Below are positions 9,198-18,599 of a DNA stretch of 51,147 bases, one piece after another. Made by a program: the position numbers and the translations under genes. The DNA lies in contig JAKBBU010000008.1 in the NCBI GenBank assembly GCA_021808365.1, positions 1 to 51,147 of the forward strand, given 5' to 3'. Position 1 is the first letter of the stretch, and each line of letters begins with the position of its first letter. The notes beneath the pieces were generated by a model. It was given only the letters and a program-made list of their open reading frames with translations. It searched no databases and was not told the origin of the DNA. The stretch comes from Pseudomonadota bacterium. GTDB taxonomy: Bacteria; Pseudomonadota; Gammaproteobacteria; JAKBBU01.

Positions 9198-10259
9198 TTA
9201 CTGCTCAGTCCATTGATAATGTAAGTCAGAGGTAGATTGAACCGGGCCTTGTGGCATGGTTGGGTCAGTACTTTGTCCAACAATTGGAATTAACACATGG
9301 CTTGAGGCGAGGGCTTGTTGAACAGCCATTGCACCACCTTCTGCCGTGATTTCGATTTTAATTTGATCCCCATTCTGTTCTATCACTTGTGTATTTTTTA
9401 CAGGGCCCAAGCCATTCACATAATTCAAGATGCGCGCGTAAGTATCAAGGCTCTTCACCGGACTCACATAGAGCATGACTGAATTTTCTGAGGGGTTGGA
9501 AGGGCTGTTGGATTGCGCAACCAAGTTGTTTGTGATGTCGTTGACCAAGCCTGTCATCAAGGTGGTGAGATCGGGTGCCTGGGTATTCCAATCGATTTCA
9601 GGTTTGTTATTCAAGACCAAGGTCCACGTTCCCATCCAGGTTGAATTTGTTTGTGAAACTTGCCCGATCAGTTCAGCGTCACCCGCATAACGCGAGGAGG
9701 CGCTTTGGATCACGTTGATATTTTTTTGGGTGACGTCACTGACATTAACAGCATTTAAATCTTGTAGGTCCAGCATGGGAAATAAAACGGGGAGGCCGCG
9801 GACTGATGCTTGGGTAATGATTGCTGTGATCACCGGATCGGTCATACTGCTGCCCATCAACGCAGCACCTTGACCGCGGTCGATGGTCAACCAAAATACG
9901 ACAGCAGGCCGTGAAGTAGACCAGACTGTTTCATGTGCTTGTTGGATGAGTTGATTGACGGTGGTTGGATCAAAGTCAATTTTTGCTTGTGAGTTTGTTA
10001 TTGTACGGAAGCTTTGTACGTAACGGTCTGGTTTTTTAAGTGCCGCTGAAATAATGGGTGATTGTGTGATTTGTGAATTTCCGCTGACTTTAACAAGAAC
10101 TAGTGCTAATCCGGCTTGAGTGGCTGCTTCTTGAGTTTTTGGATCATTGCTTGCCAGGGGAACTGTGGCTTGATAAAGATTGGGAACGACAGCGGCCTGC
10201 AGCGGCGCTAAGTAGAGCAGCATGAGGAAGATGATGTTGTACCAAGGCCGATAAGACAT
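9198..10259 (-). CDS. DUF2066 family exported protein
   Basis: A 353-residue protein with an N-terminal signal peptide (hydrophobic IIFLMLLYLAPLQA, probable cleavage after about residue 22). The body starts YQATVPLASNDPKTQEAA and contains ALVLVKVSGNSQI, the hallmark of DUF2066. In other gammaproteobacteria this family often sits next to hda and purM; here it begins the minus-strand operon with pgsA, the AI-2E permease and hda. The biochemical role is not established. The family assignment rests on recognisable N-terminal motifs and gene context. Confidence 0.82.
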   Translation of the reverse strand: MSYRPWYNIIFLMLLYLAPLQAAVVPNLYQATVPLASNDPKTQEAATQAGLALVLVKVSGNSQITQSPIISAALKKPDRYVQSFRTITNSQAKIDFDPTTVNQLIQQAHETVWSTSRPAVVFWLTIDRGQGAALMGSSMTDPVITAIITQASVRGLPVLFPMLDLQDLNAVNVSDVTQKNINVIQSASSRYAGDAELIGQVSQTNSTWMGTWTLVLNNKPEIDWNTQAPDLTTLMTGLVNDITNNLVAQSNSPSNPSENSVMLYVSPVKSLDTYARILNYVNGLGPVKNTQVIEQNGDQIKIEITAEGGAMAVQQALASSHVLIPIVGQSTDPTMPQGPVQSTSDLHYQWTEQ

Positions 10260-10487
10260 ATTGAAAATCTAGTGAGTTGTTGTCAATGCTGTGCGTATTA
10301 TAAACAGAGCCTTTGAAAAAGGCGAGAGGTTTGAAAAGCCAAAAAACGGCTAAATATTGACTAAAATGTTCAAATTTTATTCTAACTGCGTGTTTCTTTC
10401 TCAAAAGAATGGACTCTTGATAACAAAAGTGATAGGATTGCCGCGTGTCCGATTATAACAACACATTTATCTTAAGAGGAGATTATT

Positions 10488-11483
10488 ATGTCCGGCGAAA
10501 AAGACGAAAATATTACCATCGATAATGATGATGAAGAAAGCGGTGATACTGATTTTTTAGTAAATAATAAGGATAAGAGTGAAAAGCCAAACGTCGAATA
10601 TATGGAACTCGAAATAGAAGACGAGGACATTACGTATATAACCATCGAAGAACGATCAAATCGCAAACGTGCCATCCTATTAGGTTGCACGGCGCTTATG
10701 ATTGGATGCGGTGTCATTGGTATTATCACTGCGCTTGGGTTACTAGCTTATTCATTACTGGGCTCAAGTGATAATTCAATGTCTCCTCCTGTGTCTAATG
10801 ACTCAGTAGATGGTATTTCTAATGATTCAATTCACACAATTTCCTACGATTCAGGATCCGAACCGTACTATCCACCTGTTCCTAGCAACCTTATCAATTG
10901 TCTTGAGTATAACACACAGTTTCCTGAGGGTTCCTATGTACAATCAGGTACTTATGGCGATTTTGGTTGTATTGGTCAAGTAGGGAATGAAACTCAAGTT
11001 ATGCCTTGTCCTACAACATTTAACAGTGGTGATACAGCATGTTTTGTACCTACTCATGTGGATCAAACCATTGGACTTGGTTACGATATTCTGGATCACA
11101 AAGGTGATTATGTTTCTCATCTTGAGCTTTCTCTTGATGTGAAAAATCAAGAAGGTTTTGTGATTAATAATCCAGGAGAATTTAGTGGGGATATTACAAA
11201 TCCTGAGCCTAATCCTAATGATCAACCTGGTTATTTCCAAACGGTGACCGCGTTTTTCAGTTCGAATAAACGATTCGTTGCAGCAGAGAATACGATGTAT
11301 GAGGCAGCAAATGCTGCAACTCAGGCAGGAAATCCTTATCTCTCAATGGCTCTGTTGGCTGGAGTGTATGGGTTGAAAGTGGTCGCACCCTTGGTTTCTC
11401 AGGCTTTTCAAGCCGTGGTTAATAATTCACCACGAATGACTGAGATTAACGAGAGTGCAACACCTCAGAACTCCTTTAGCTAA
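10488..11483 (+). CDS. Unknown single-pass membrane protein with acidic N-terminus
   Basis: A 331-residue protein I do not recognise. Residues 1-55 are strongly acidic (Asp/Glu/Asn). RSNRKR precedes a single long hydrophobic segment (about 62-92), then a Ser/Asp/Pro-rich linker and an extracytoplasmic-looking region with four cysteines (NCLEYN, FGCIG, MPCPT, TACFV) that could form two disulfides. Near the C-terminus (about 286-313) there is an Ala/Leu/Val-rich helix, possibly a second membrane segment. The acidic end before a basic cluster predicts a cytoplasmic N-terminus. The start has AGAGGAGA 6-7 bases upstream. It is separated on both sides by repeats or a promoter gap, so it is probably monocistronic. 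Confidence 0.7.
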   Translation: MSGEKDENITIDNDDEESGDTDFLVNNKDKSEKPNVEYMELEIEDEDITYITIEERSNRKRAILLGCTALMIGCGVIGIITALGLLAYSLLGSSDNSMSPPVSNDSVDGISNDSIHTISYDSGSEPYYPPVPSNLINCLEYNTQFPEGSYVQSGTYGDFGCIGQVGNETQVMPCPTTFNSGDTACFVPTHVDQTIGLGYDILDHKGDYVSHLELSLDVKNQEGFVINNPGEFSGDITNPEPNPNDQPGYFQTVTAFFSSNKRFVAAENTMYEAANAATQAGNPYLSMALLAGVYGLKVVAPLVSQAFQAVVNNSPRMTEINESATPQNSFS

Positions 11484-11487
11484 AACT

Positions 11488-11588
11488 AGTAATAGCTCAG
11501 TCGGGATGGTGAAGTTAAGAGAACGTTCAATTTTTCGTTCAAGATGAGCCAAAAGTGGACGTTCCTATGAAGGAGCTGAGCTGTTACT
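11488..11588 (+). repeat. MITE-like element, short copy
   Basis: An approximately 101-base element with imperfect terminal inverted repeats: AGTAATAGCTCAG at the left and CTGAGCTGTTACT at the right. Its interior (11509-11567) matches, in reverse complement, the two ends of the longer copy at 29427-29597, but lacks that copy's middle of about 70 bases. It encodes no protein. It fills the gap between the unknown membrane protein gene and the purL promoter. Confidence 0.75.
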
Positions 11589-11611
11589 AAAACTAAGGGA
11601 TGCGGTATAAT
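11584..11611 (+). promoter_or_regulatory. Sigma-70-type promoter of purL
   Basis: TATAAT at 11606-11611 is a perfect -10 hexamer. TTACTA at 11584-11589, 16 bases upstream, is a partial -35. The -35 overlaps the right terminal repeat of the MITE-like element. Transcription would start near 11618, about 20 bases before purL. Confidence 0.55.
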
Positions 11612-11612
11612 A

Positions 11613-11634
11613 CAGCCTACACTTAAGTAGGCTG
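11613..11634 (+). promoter_or_regulatory. Perfect palindrome at the purL start, candidate operator or leader hairpin
   Basis: CAGCCTAC and GTAGGCTG form perfect 8-base arms around ACTTAA. The palindrome spans the predicted transcription start and ends 4 bases before the purL ATG, covering the only Shine-Dalgarno-like bases (GTAGG). It could be a repressor site or a ribosome-access hairpin. It does not match the enterobacterial PurR operator consensus. Confidence 0.45.
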
Positions 11635-11638
11635 CATT

Positions 11639-14600
11639 ATGAATATTCATCGACAAGGGCGCCAAGCCCATTCTGCCTTTCATCAAGGCAAACTTCTTCA
11701 CCAACTTCGTCACGAACATCCACAAATTGAAGCTCTCCAGGCCCAATTCATTCATTTTTTATCACAAATCCGCCCGCTTACGACCGATGAAGCGCACAAT
11801 GTTGATCAACTTTTAGATTATGGCTATGAAGCACCCTTCGAGAGTCATCGAACACCTAGTTTTATCATTGTGCCGCGTTTAGGGACAATCTCGCCTTGGT
11901 CATCGAAAGCGACTGATATTTTTCATCGTTGTGGATTAGATGCTGTTTCGCGGATCGAGCGTGGCGTCGCTTATTTTATTGAGCCTCAATTGAGTCCAGA
12001 AGTGCTAGCTTCAATTGCCGACCACTGCCATGATCGCATGACCGAAAGTGTATTATTGAATCTTCAAGAGGCCGAGCAATTATTCACACAAGGCGGCTCT
12101 CAATCTCTTGGGCAACCACTTGGACTTATTCCCTTATTAGAACAAGGTAGAAAAGCATTAGAACAAGCAAACCAATCTCTCGGGCTTGCATTATCAATCG
12201 ATGAAATTGACTATTTAGATAAAGCCTATCGTGAATTAAACCGTAATCCCAGCGATGCAGAACTCATGATGTTTGCGCAAGCCAATTCTGAACATTGTCG
12301 ACATAAAATTTTTAATGCGCGTTGGACGATCGACGGCGAAGAAAAAAATAAAACCTTATTTGAATTGATCAAAACAACCTATCAAGCTCATCCTGAGCGC
12401 GTTTTATCGGCATACAAAGATAATGCAGCGGTGATGGAAGGTGTGAATGCTCAGCGATTTTTTCCCGATCCTTCTGATCATATATATCGAGATCATGATG
12501 AAGCCATTCATATTTTAATGAAAGTTGAAACGCATAATCATCCCACAGCCATTTCTCCGTTTGCGGGTGCTGCCACCGGTTCTGGTGGTGAAATTCGTGA
12601 TGAAGCTGCCACAGGGCGCGGTGGAAAACCAAAAGCAGGATTAGCTGGATTTTCCGTCTCGAATTTAAATATTCCTGAATTTGAACAACCGTGGGAAGGC
12701 CAAAAAGCAGGCAAGCCTGAACACATTGCTTCTGCTTTGCAAATTATGATCGAAGGGCCCATCGGTGCAGCAGCCTTTAACAATGAATATGGTCGCCCGA
12801 ATTTATGCGGTTATTTTCGCACCTTTGAGCAAAAGGTTTTAGGACCCAATGGGATGGAATTTCGAGGTTACCATAAACCGATCATGATTGCCGGTGGTTA
12901 TGGATCCATTCGGCAAGAGCATGTTCAAAAACAACAAATGGCCGTGAATGCGCCCTTAATTGTGCTCGGAGGCCCAGCTTTATTATTGGGTCTTGGAGGC
13001 GGAGCTGCTTCATCAATGGCAGCCGGTAGTCAGTCTGCTGAATTGGATTTTGCCTCGGTTCAACGTGGCAATCCAGAATTAGAACGTCGATGCCAAGAAG
13101 TGATCGATCGGTGTTGGGCCTTGGGTGTGGATAATCCTATTGCATCAATTCACGATGTGGGTGCAGGTGGTTTAGCAAATGCTCTACCTGAATTAATTCA
13201 TGACAGTGATCGTGGTGCAGAACTCGAATTACGTGCCATCGATAATGCAGAGCCTCGCATGTCGCCCTTGGAATTATGGTGTAATGAAGCACAGGAGCGT
13301 TTTGTAATTGCCTTGCGGCCTGATGCGTTGGACCAATTTACAGCGATTGCTGCGCGTGAATGTTGTCCCTGGGCCTTAGTCGGGTATGCGATGCAAGAGC
13401 AGGATTTAAAATTAAGCGATCGTCATTTTGATAATTATCCTGTGAATTTACCCTTATCTGTTTTATTCGGGAAAACGCCGCAAATGCAGCGTGAAACAAA
13501 AACATTGCGTTTTGCGCGATCAGTCTTTGATGTTCAAAACATAAAATTACATGAAGCAATTAATCGTGTGTTGCACTTGCCCAGTGTCGCGAGTAAAAAG
13601 TTTTTAATCACGATTGGTGATCGCAGTGTGACCGGATTAGTGCATCGTGATCAAATGGTCGGGCCTTGGCAAGTGCCGGTGGCAGATTGCGCAGTGACTG
13701 CAACGAGTTTCACGGGTTTTCACGGTGAAGCCATGGCTATAGGTGAACGCGCACCGATCGCTTTATTAAATCCAGCGGCGTCGGGACGGATGGCCATTGG
13801 AGAAGCAATTACGAATTTAGCCGCTGCAGCCATTTCTGATTTTTCAAAGATTAAATTATCGGCAAATTGGATGGCTGCTTGTTCGCATGAAGGTGAAGAT
13901 GCGGCTTTGTATGAAACGGTATATGCTGTTGCGATCGATGTGTGTAAAACTTTGGGATTAACGATTCCTGTTGGAAAAGATTCCCTATCCATGGCCATGA
14001 ATTGGCGTGAAGACGATCAATTAAAATCCGTCATTTCACCTTTATCGTTAGTGGTATCCGCTTTTGCCAGCGTGGATGATCTCAATTTAAGTTTAACACC
14101 TCAGCTTAAAAGCAGCGATAAAACCTGTTTAATTTTATTGGATCTGGGTGCAGGCCGAGATCGTTTAGGCGGCTCAGCGCTTGCACAAGTGTATGAACAA
14201 ATTGGCCAAGAAGCGCCAGATTTAGATGATCCTAAAGTATTAAAACAATTTTTTAATGCGATTCAAGCATTAAATCAATCCCAATTAATATTAGCTTATC
14301 ATGATCGTTCCGATGGTGGATTATTTGTTACTTTATGTGAAATGATATTTGCAGGGCGTGTGGGGATTGATCTTAATTTAACACCTTTAACTGATCATCC
14401 TCTGCCTTTCTTATTCAATGAAGAACTAGGAGCAGTGATCCAAATACGCGAAGTGGATCGCGATCAGGTGATGCAAATTTTAAAAAATCATGATTTAGCG
14501 GGGATTGCTCACAGGATTGGCCAGCCTAATACAGAGCATCAATTATCAATCACATTCAACAATCAAATTATTTTTTCTGAAAAAAGAGCCGTTTTAGAAC

Positions 14601-15505
14601 AACAATGGGCGCAAACGAGTTATCGTTTGCAATCCTTGCGTGATCACAGTCAATGTGCAGAGGAAGAGTTTGCTGCGATTTTAGATGACAAGGATCCAGG
14701 TCTGCATGCGACATTAACGTTTGATCCTTCACAAGGCTTACCGTTTATTCATGAAGGCATCAAACCTCAAATTGCTATTTTGCGTGAACAAGGTGTGAAT
14801 GGCCAAAATGAAATGGCCGCGGCTTTTGATCGTGCAGGCTTTACAAGCGTGGATGTCCACATGAGTGATTTGATGAGTGGTCGACGCAATTTAAATGAAT
14901 TTGAAGGGCTTGCTGCATGTGGCGGATTTTCTTATGGCGACGTACTCGGCGCAGGAGGAGGTTGGGCAAAAGCAATTTTATGTCATCCTGAATTACGCGA
15001 TCAATTTGCGGCTTTTTTCGAACGTAGAAATACATTTGCACTCGGTGTTTGTAATGGCTGCCAAATGTTGTCGCAATTAAAGGATTTGATTCCAGGAGCC
15101 ACACATTGGCCAAAATTTGTGAGAAATAAATCGGAACAATTTGAAGCGCGCTTGACAATGGTGGATATTCCAAAATCGCTGTCTTTATTTTTTCAAGGCA
15201 TGGAAGGTTCGCGCTTGCCCATCGCTGTCGCTCACGGTGAAGGTCGAGCCTTATTTGAAGGTGAGATCAAATCACCCATTGCATTGCGCTATGTGAATCA
15301 TTACGGTCAACCCACAGAATCTTATCCTCAAAATCCAAATGGCAGCCCTCAAGGAATCGCAGGTCTTTGCTCTGACGACGGCCGAGTGACCATCCTCATG
15401 CCTCACCCCGAACGTGTTTTCCGCAGCGCCCAATTTTCTTGGTGCCCGCCAGGTTGGTCTGATGACAGCCCTTGGCTGCGCATGTTTGAGAATGCGAGGA
15501 GATGA
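11639..15505 (+). CDS. purL: Phosphoribosylformylglycinamidine synthase
   Basis: A 1288-residue large-type PurL that makes FGAM from FGAR, glutamine and ATP, the fourth step of purine synthesis. Domain order is normal: N-terminal PurS-like region ([19 protein letters not shown]), linker with [21 protein letters not shown], two AIRS-type synthetase domains ([29 protein letters not shown]), and a C-terminal glutaminase with nucleophile Cys in [10 protein letters not shown] and the His-Glu pair in MPHPERVFR. Length is close to the E. coli enzyme. It has its own promoter and ends near a palindromic repeat that faces the convergent GNAT gene. No odd substitutions were seen. Confidence 0.98.
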   Translation: MNIHRQGRQAHSAFHQGKLLHQLRHEHPQIEALQAQFIHFLSQIRPLTTDEAHNVDQLLDYGYEAPFESHRTPSFIIVPRLGTISPWSSKATDIFHRCGLDAVSRIERGVAYFIEPQLSPEVLASIADHCHDRMTESVLLNLQEAEQLFTQGGSQSLGQPLGLIPLLEQGRKALEQANQSLGLALSIDEIDYLDKAYRELNRNPSDAELMMFAQANSEHCRHKIFNARWTIDGEEKNKTLFELIKTTYQAHPERVLSAYKDNAAVMEGVNAQRFFPDPSDHIYRDHDEAIHILMKVETHNHPTAISPFAGAATGSGGEIRDEAATGRGGKPKAGLAGFSVSNLNIPEFEQPWEGQKAGKPEHIASALQIMIEGPIGAAAFNNEYGRPNLCGYFRTFEQKVLGPNGMEFRGYHKPIMIAGGYGSIRQEHVQKQQMAVNAPLIVLGGPALLLGLGGGAASSMAAGSQSAELDFASVQRGNPELERRCQEVIDRCWALGVDNPIASIHDVGAGGLANALPELIHDSDRGAELELRAIDNAEPRMSPLELWCNEAQERFVIALRPDALDQFTAIAARECCPWALVGYAMQEQDLKLSDRHFDNYPVNLPLSVLFGKTPQMQRETKTLRFARSVFDVQNIKLHEAINRVLHLPSVASKKFLITIGDRSVTGLVHRDQMVGPWQVPVADCAVTATSFTGFHGEAMAIGERAPIALLNPAASGRMAIGEAITNLAAAAISDFSKIKLSANWMAACSHEGEDAALYETVYAVAIDVCKTLGLTIPVGKDSLSMAMNWREDDQLKSVISPLSLVVSAFASVDDLNLSLTPQLKSSDKTCLILLDLGAGRDRLGGSALAQVYEQIGQEAPDLDDPKVLKQFFNAIQALNQSQLILAYHDRSDGGLFVTLCEMIFAGRVGIDLNLTPLTDHPLPFLFNEELGAVIQIREVDRDQVMQILKNHDLAGIAHRIGQPNTEHQLSITFNNQIIFSEKRAVLEQQWAQTSYRLQSLRDHSQCAEEEFAAILDDKDPGLHATLTFDPSQGLPFIHEGIKPQIAILREQGVNGQNEMAAAFDRAGFTSVDVHMSDLMSGRRNLNEFEGLAACGGFSYGDVLGAGGGWAKAILCHPELRDQFAAFFERRNTFALGVCNGCQMLSQLKDLIPGATHWPKFVRNKSEQFEARLTMVDIPKSLSLFFQGMEGSRLPIAVAHGEGRALFEGEIKSPIALRYVNHYGQPTESYPQNPNGSPQGIAGLCSDDGRVTILMPHPERVFRSAQFSWCPPGWSDDSPWLRMFENARR

Positions 15506-15511
15506 CAAAGA

Positions 15512-15556
15512 ACATTTATGTAGGTTGGGTTAGCGTACTCGCGTAACCCAACAAAT
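15512..15556. repeat. GTTGGGTTA palindromic repeat, copy 1
   Basis: GTTGGGTTAGCG, a short centre (TACT), then CGCGTAACCCAAC form a hairpin between the convergent purL and GNAT genes. The flanking ATTTATGTA and AACAAAT are also shared with the copy at 17513-17557. It may also act as a bidirectional terminator, but has no long T run. Confidence 0.8.
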
Positions 15557-15572
15557 CAAATCTGCAAAACTA

Positions 15573-16070
15573 CTAAAACGCCTGATACATAATGTAAGTA
15601 TCAACTAACCCTAATGTAGGATGTTGAAAACCTTGAGGCGTTGTTCCAATAATCTGAAATCCCAATTTTTCCCAAAGATGGACTGCAGGTTTATTTGTAC
15701 TCACGACTAAATTAAATTGCATGGAAAGGTAACCTTGTTTTTTTGCTTCTTCGATCGAATGCAAAGCCATTTCGCGTCCTACGCCTAATCCTTGAGCATC
15801 TGGATGTACCATGTAGCCCGCATTGGCAACGTGAGCACCGAGCTTAGGTTGATTGGGTTTCAAAACATAGGTACCCACAATTTTATCGTCCTTCATAGCG
15901 ACATAGGTTTTTTTATGCGGCGGCATCCAATAGAGATAAGCTTCTTCTCGTGTAGTATCGGGTGCATAGGAATACGTATCACCGGCCTGGACAACCTTGT
16001 GAAAAATCTCCCAAATGGCATCAAAATCTTGGTTCGTTGCTTCTCTGATCAAGATATTTTGGTTATCCAT
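15573..16070 (-). CDS. GNAT family N-acetyltransferase
   Basis: A 165-residue acetyltransferase. The start REATNQDFDAIWEIF is a typical GNAT beta1-alpha1, the central YMVHPDAQGLGVGREM carries the acetyl-CoA-binding motif A (Q-x-x-G-x-G), and NKPAVHLWEKLGFQIIG is the usual C-terminal motif B. The acceptor substrate cannot be deduced; the pattern is nearest to phosphinothricin acetyltransferase-like and ribosomal-protein acetyltransferase-like members. Transcription is toward purL. It is divergent from the S8-protease gene and sits between two copies of the same palindrome. Confidence 0.88.
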   Translation of the reverse strand: MDNQNILIREATNQDFDAIWEIFHKVVQAGDTYSYAPDTTREEAYLYWMPPHKKTYVAMKDDKIVGTYVLKPNQPKLGAHVANAGYMVHPDAQGLGVGREMALHSIEEAKKQGYLSMQFNLVVSTNKPAVHLWEKLGFQIIGTTPQGFQHPTLGLVDTYIMYQAF

Positions 16071-16100
16071 CCCTTTTTCCTTTCATAAATTGCTCAAGTT

Positions 16101-16129
16101 TTGACAGATTACTGGTTGTGTGTTATTAT
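16101..16129 (+). promoter_or_regulatory. Near-consensus sigma-70 promoter of the S8-type protease gene
   Basis: TTGACA at 16101-16106 and TATTAT at 16124-16129 are separated by 17 bases. Transcription would start near 16136. This rules out the in-frame TTG at 16101 as a start codon and supports the ATG at 16167. Confidence 0.75.
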
Positions 16130-16166
16130 ATTTTTGTGTCTATACTCAAAAATAATAATAAAGACT

Positions 16167-17522
16167 ATGCCAAAAAATAAAAATTATCAAGGTAAACAGG
16201 ATAAACATGAAAGAAGAGTGCAGCAGAGGCATGCAAATTATAATTTCCATGGATTAGAACGTCTTCCTCATTTTGAAGAAATACGCGCAGATTTAGCTCA
16301 TGTACTTATCAATTTAGAGTGGGGTAATTTAACAACCTCTCAAAAACTGTTTATGGCAACCCTCATGTTGGCGATGGGTGTTGGGGTGTATAAATTAGTC
16401 ACCGCGCCCGAAAATAAACCTATGTCGATTGTTTCTGAAAGTAGTTTGACTGCACGTCAATCGCCGAGCCTATTTGCGCCCAGTTCTGCAATTGCTGAAA
16501 AAATAAAAGTAAAAGTTGCTATTGCGGACTCTGGTTTTGGATCATTTCAGCCAACGACAGAACCAGAAGCTTATTTAGAAGCTATCAATCCCTGTATTCT
16601 CCCAAATTTATTGGTCAGTTGTCGCGCTTTTCAATTACAAGAGGCCCGTTCCGAAGATTATGATTTTTATAAAACACAGGCATTGATAGGCATTCATGGC
16701 AGTGCGATGCGATCGGTCTTTGACCATGCTGAAGATTTTTCTCCCTTACTTCATTTAATAGAGCTCGAGACTTCTGGAGGGACATACATTTGTAGTTTAG
16801 TGAAAGCAGTTGCATATTGTCAGGAAAATAATATTTCAATTATTAATTTATCTTCTATTTCTCATTATGGTCGACGGGCAGATACATTTCTTATGCCTTA
16901 TTCCCAAAAACCTATCTTTAATTTCTTTAATTACCTAGAAGAGAGTTCCTTTCTTTTATTGAATACAAATCTTTTTAAGATGCGTGAGCTGATTGACACG
17001 ATTAAATCTTATAATGGATTGATAATCGCGGGCGCAGGTAATGATCGCCAGAGTCTATCAGATTACCTCATACTGCCCCAATCTTTTGGTGGGCGTGGTA
17101 TGCTGGAAAATCTACTGGTTGTCATGAAAGCAGATTCCCCCCTATCGAATTATGGTTTTCAAATTGGGCTTGCAGTTTCCGGTCATGAGATTCCTAGGCA
17201 TTACGATGAGATGTTAAAAAATCATAGGGAAGAGCTAGATCCCGCTTGGGCGCACCTATTAGACACATTAAAAACTCTCGATGGTGCATCTTATGCCGCA
17301 GCCTATACTTCCTTTACAGCCGCGCGGATGATTGCTAAAAATCCTGCTTTACAAGAACATCCTCTCATTCTTCGAGAGCTCCTGTGCAGCAGCGCCACCG
17401 AATGGATCAGAATTCCATGGAAAAGCGACCCAGTACCAATCTTGAATGTTCCAAGAGCTCTTCAATTGGCAGAGGAATACACATTTAGCAATGATGAATC
17501 AAATTCTTTGAAATTTATGTAA
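16167..17522 (+). CDS. Membrane-anchored subtilisin-like (S8) serine protease
   Basis: A 451-residue protein read from the ATG at 16167, which has no clear Shine-Dalgarno sequence. After a basic N-terminal region (about 1-50) one hydrophobic segment (SQKLFMATLMLAMGVGVYKL) anchors it. Subtilase motifs follow in order: Asp121 in VAIADSGFG, His177 in GIHGSAM, the strand ISIINLSS, Asn292 in IIAGAGNDR (oxyanion hole) and Ser375 in GASYAAA. The whole triad is therefore present, although spacing and surroundings are divergent and the usual Pro after the Ser motif is absent. The topology predicts an exported catalytic domain. A distinct membrane-bound processing or degradative protease is plausible. 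The last codons and stop lie within the flanking palindromic repeat. Confidence 0.78.
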   Translation: MPKNKNYQGKQDKHERRVQQRHANYNFHGLERLPHFEEIRADLAHVLINLEWGNLTTSQKLFMATLMLAMGVGVYKLVTAPENKPMSIVSESSLTARQSPSLFAPSSAIAEKIKVKVAIADSGFGSFQPTTEPEAYLEAINPCILPNLLVSCRAFQLQEARSEDYDFYKTQALIGIHGSAMRSVFDHAEDFSPLLHLIELETSGGTYICSLVKAVAYCQENNISIINLSSISHYGRRADTFLMPYSQKPIFNFFNYLEESSFLLLNTNLFKMRELIDTIKSYNGLIIAGAGNDRQSLSDYLILPQSFGGRGMLENLLVVMKADSPLSNYGFQIGLAVSGHEIPRHYDEMLKNHREELDPAWAHLLDTLKTLDGASYAAAYTSFTAARMIAKNPALQEHPLILRELLCSSATEWIRIPWKSDPVPILNVPRALQLAEEYTFSNDESNSLKFM

Positions 17523-17557
17523 GTTGGGTTAGCGTACTCGCGTAACCCAACAAATAA
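17513..17557. repeat. GTTGGGTTA palindromic repeat, copy 2
   Basis: Nearly identical to the copy at 15512-15556 and in the same orientation. It lies between the convergent protease and 17-kDa-type lipoprotein genes. The protease stop codon (TAA at 17520-17522) is part of the shared repeat sequence. Confidence 0.8.
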
Positions 17558-17572
17558 ATCCTCATATTTTTA

Positions 17573-18031
17573 TTAACGCACAATCTGCCAACTACCATTC
17601 GGTAATCGACAGGCCGTTCCTGTAATTTGTTGCATCTGACCGTTGATATTGGCGGTCGTGTTAAAATTACGGCAAGTCTGTCCATTTTGATTTTGATAGG
17701 TATTGGTTGGCGTGACAGCATAGTTGGTGCCATTGCTCTGCCATTGTGTGGTTTGATTATTGGGTGTCGTAGAGAGGCCCTGAGCCATCTTCGCACGATC
17801 GACTTGGTCCATCGAATGGCCAATAGCCCCACCAATCCCAGCGCCCACAAGGGTTCCTGCAATAGTCGCTACGGTACGGGTTGTGCCGCTACCAATCTGA
17901 TTGCCGACCACGCCGCCGCCGACGCCGCCGAGGACGGCGCCAACGTTTTGGTCGTTGAGGTAGCTATTAGGGCCACAGCCTGCCAGAAGGGCTGCTACGG
18001 TGGTTAGGGCGAGAATAGAAATCTTGTTCAT
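17573..18031 (-). CDS. Glycine-zipper surface lipoprotein (17-kDa antigen-like)
   Basis: A 152-residue lipoprotein. The signal peptide ends in the lipobox LLAGC with lipidated Cys19. Residues about 30-75 are Gly-rich with GGVGGGVVGNQIGSG and GTLVGAGIGGAIGH, a glycine-zipper stretch like that of the Rickettsia 17-kDa surface antigen and SlyB-type proteins. The C-terminal part is Asn/Gln/Thr-rich with two Cys (QTCRNFN, GTACRLPNG) in the arrangement seen in RT0821/Lpp0805-type surface proteins. Outer-membrane location with an integrity role is likely. It is divergent from clpS and convergent with the protease. Confidence 0.82.
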   Translation of the reverse strand: MNKISILALTTVAALLAGCGPNSYLNDQNVGAVLGGVGGGVVGNQIGSGTTRTVATIAGTLVGAGIGGAIGHSMDQVDRAKMAQGLSTTPNNQTTQWQSNGTNYAVTPTNTYQNQNGQTCRNFNTTANINGQMQQITGTACRLPNGSWQIVR

Positions 18032-18226
18032 TGAAAACCTTTATGCTCAACTTTAACACGCTTATCATAGCCGAGGGTTTGGAAAGTCACAAGAGGTGAT
18101 TAAAAAATACTCAACTTATGAATTTTTCTCATTTTTTTATAAGAAATTTTACAAGAATTGACTAGACTTATATTTATGGAGCATTACCTTGCTTAAGGAT
18201 AAGCCGCAAAAACACGCGGTGACATC

Positions 18227-18547
18227 ATGAGTAGAAAAATTCAATACCATAGCTCCTCTGAAGCCTTAACAAAGGCGAGCGAAACAGAGATTGCCAAGCC
18301 GCATCTCTACAAAGTGGTGATATTGAATGATGATTTTACACCCATGGATTTCGTGGTAGAGGTTTTGCAGATTTTTTTTGGAATGAATTATTTCAATGCA
18401 TCTGCCACGATGTTACAAGTCCACCATTCTGGCAGAGCCATTTGTGGGGTCTATACTCGAGAGATAGCAGAGACAAGAATCGTTCAAGTGAATGACTTTG
18501 CCCGCCAACACGAACACCCCTTGCTGTGTACGATGGAAATTATTTAA
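18227..18547 (+). CDS. clpS: ATP-dependent Clp protease adaptor ClpS
   Basis: A 106-residue adaptor that hands N-degron substrates to ClpAP. The family core is clear: [21 protein letters not shown] with the NDD-TPM-FV pocket residues, followed by [14 protein letters not shown] and the C-terminal HPLLCTMEI. clpA follows on the same strand after 52 bases. The N-terminal 25 residues are flexible, as expected. Confidence 0.97.
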   Translation: MSRKIQYHSSSEALTKASETEIAKPHLYKVVILNDDFTPMDFVVEVLQIFFGMNYFNASATMLQVHHSGRAICGVYTREIAETRIVQVNDFARQHEHPLLCTMEII

Positions 18548-18552
18548 GGGAG

Positions 18553-18576
18553 GCTTCGCAACCCTTTGCGCGAAGC
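18553..18576 (+). promoter_or_regulatory. Hairpin between clpS and clpA
   Basis: GCTTCGC and GCGAAGC form perfect 7-base arms around a 10-base loop in the clpS-clpA gap, upstream of the clpA ribosome-binding site (AAGGGAG). No T run follows, so it is more likely an mRNA processing or stability element than a terminator. Confidence 0.45.
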
Positions 18577-18599
18577 GATCCAGAAGGGAGAATTTTATT

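Noticed and set aside
16101-16166. Upstream extension of the protease frame from a TTG
   Set aside because: The TTG is the first base triplet of a near-consensus -35 hexamer, so it lies before the transcription start.
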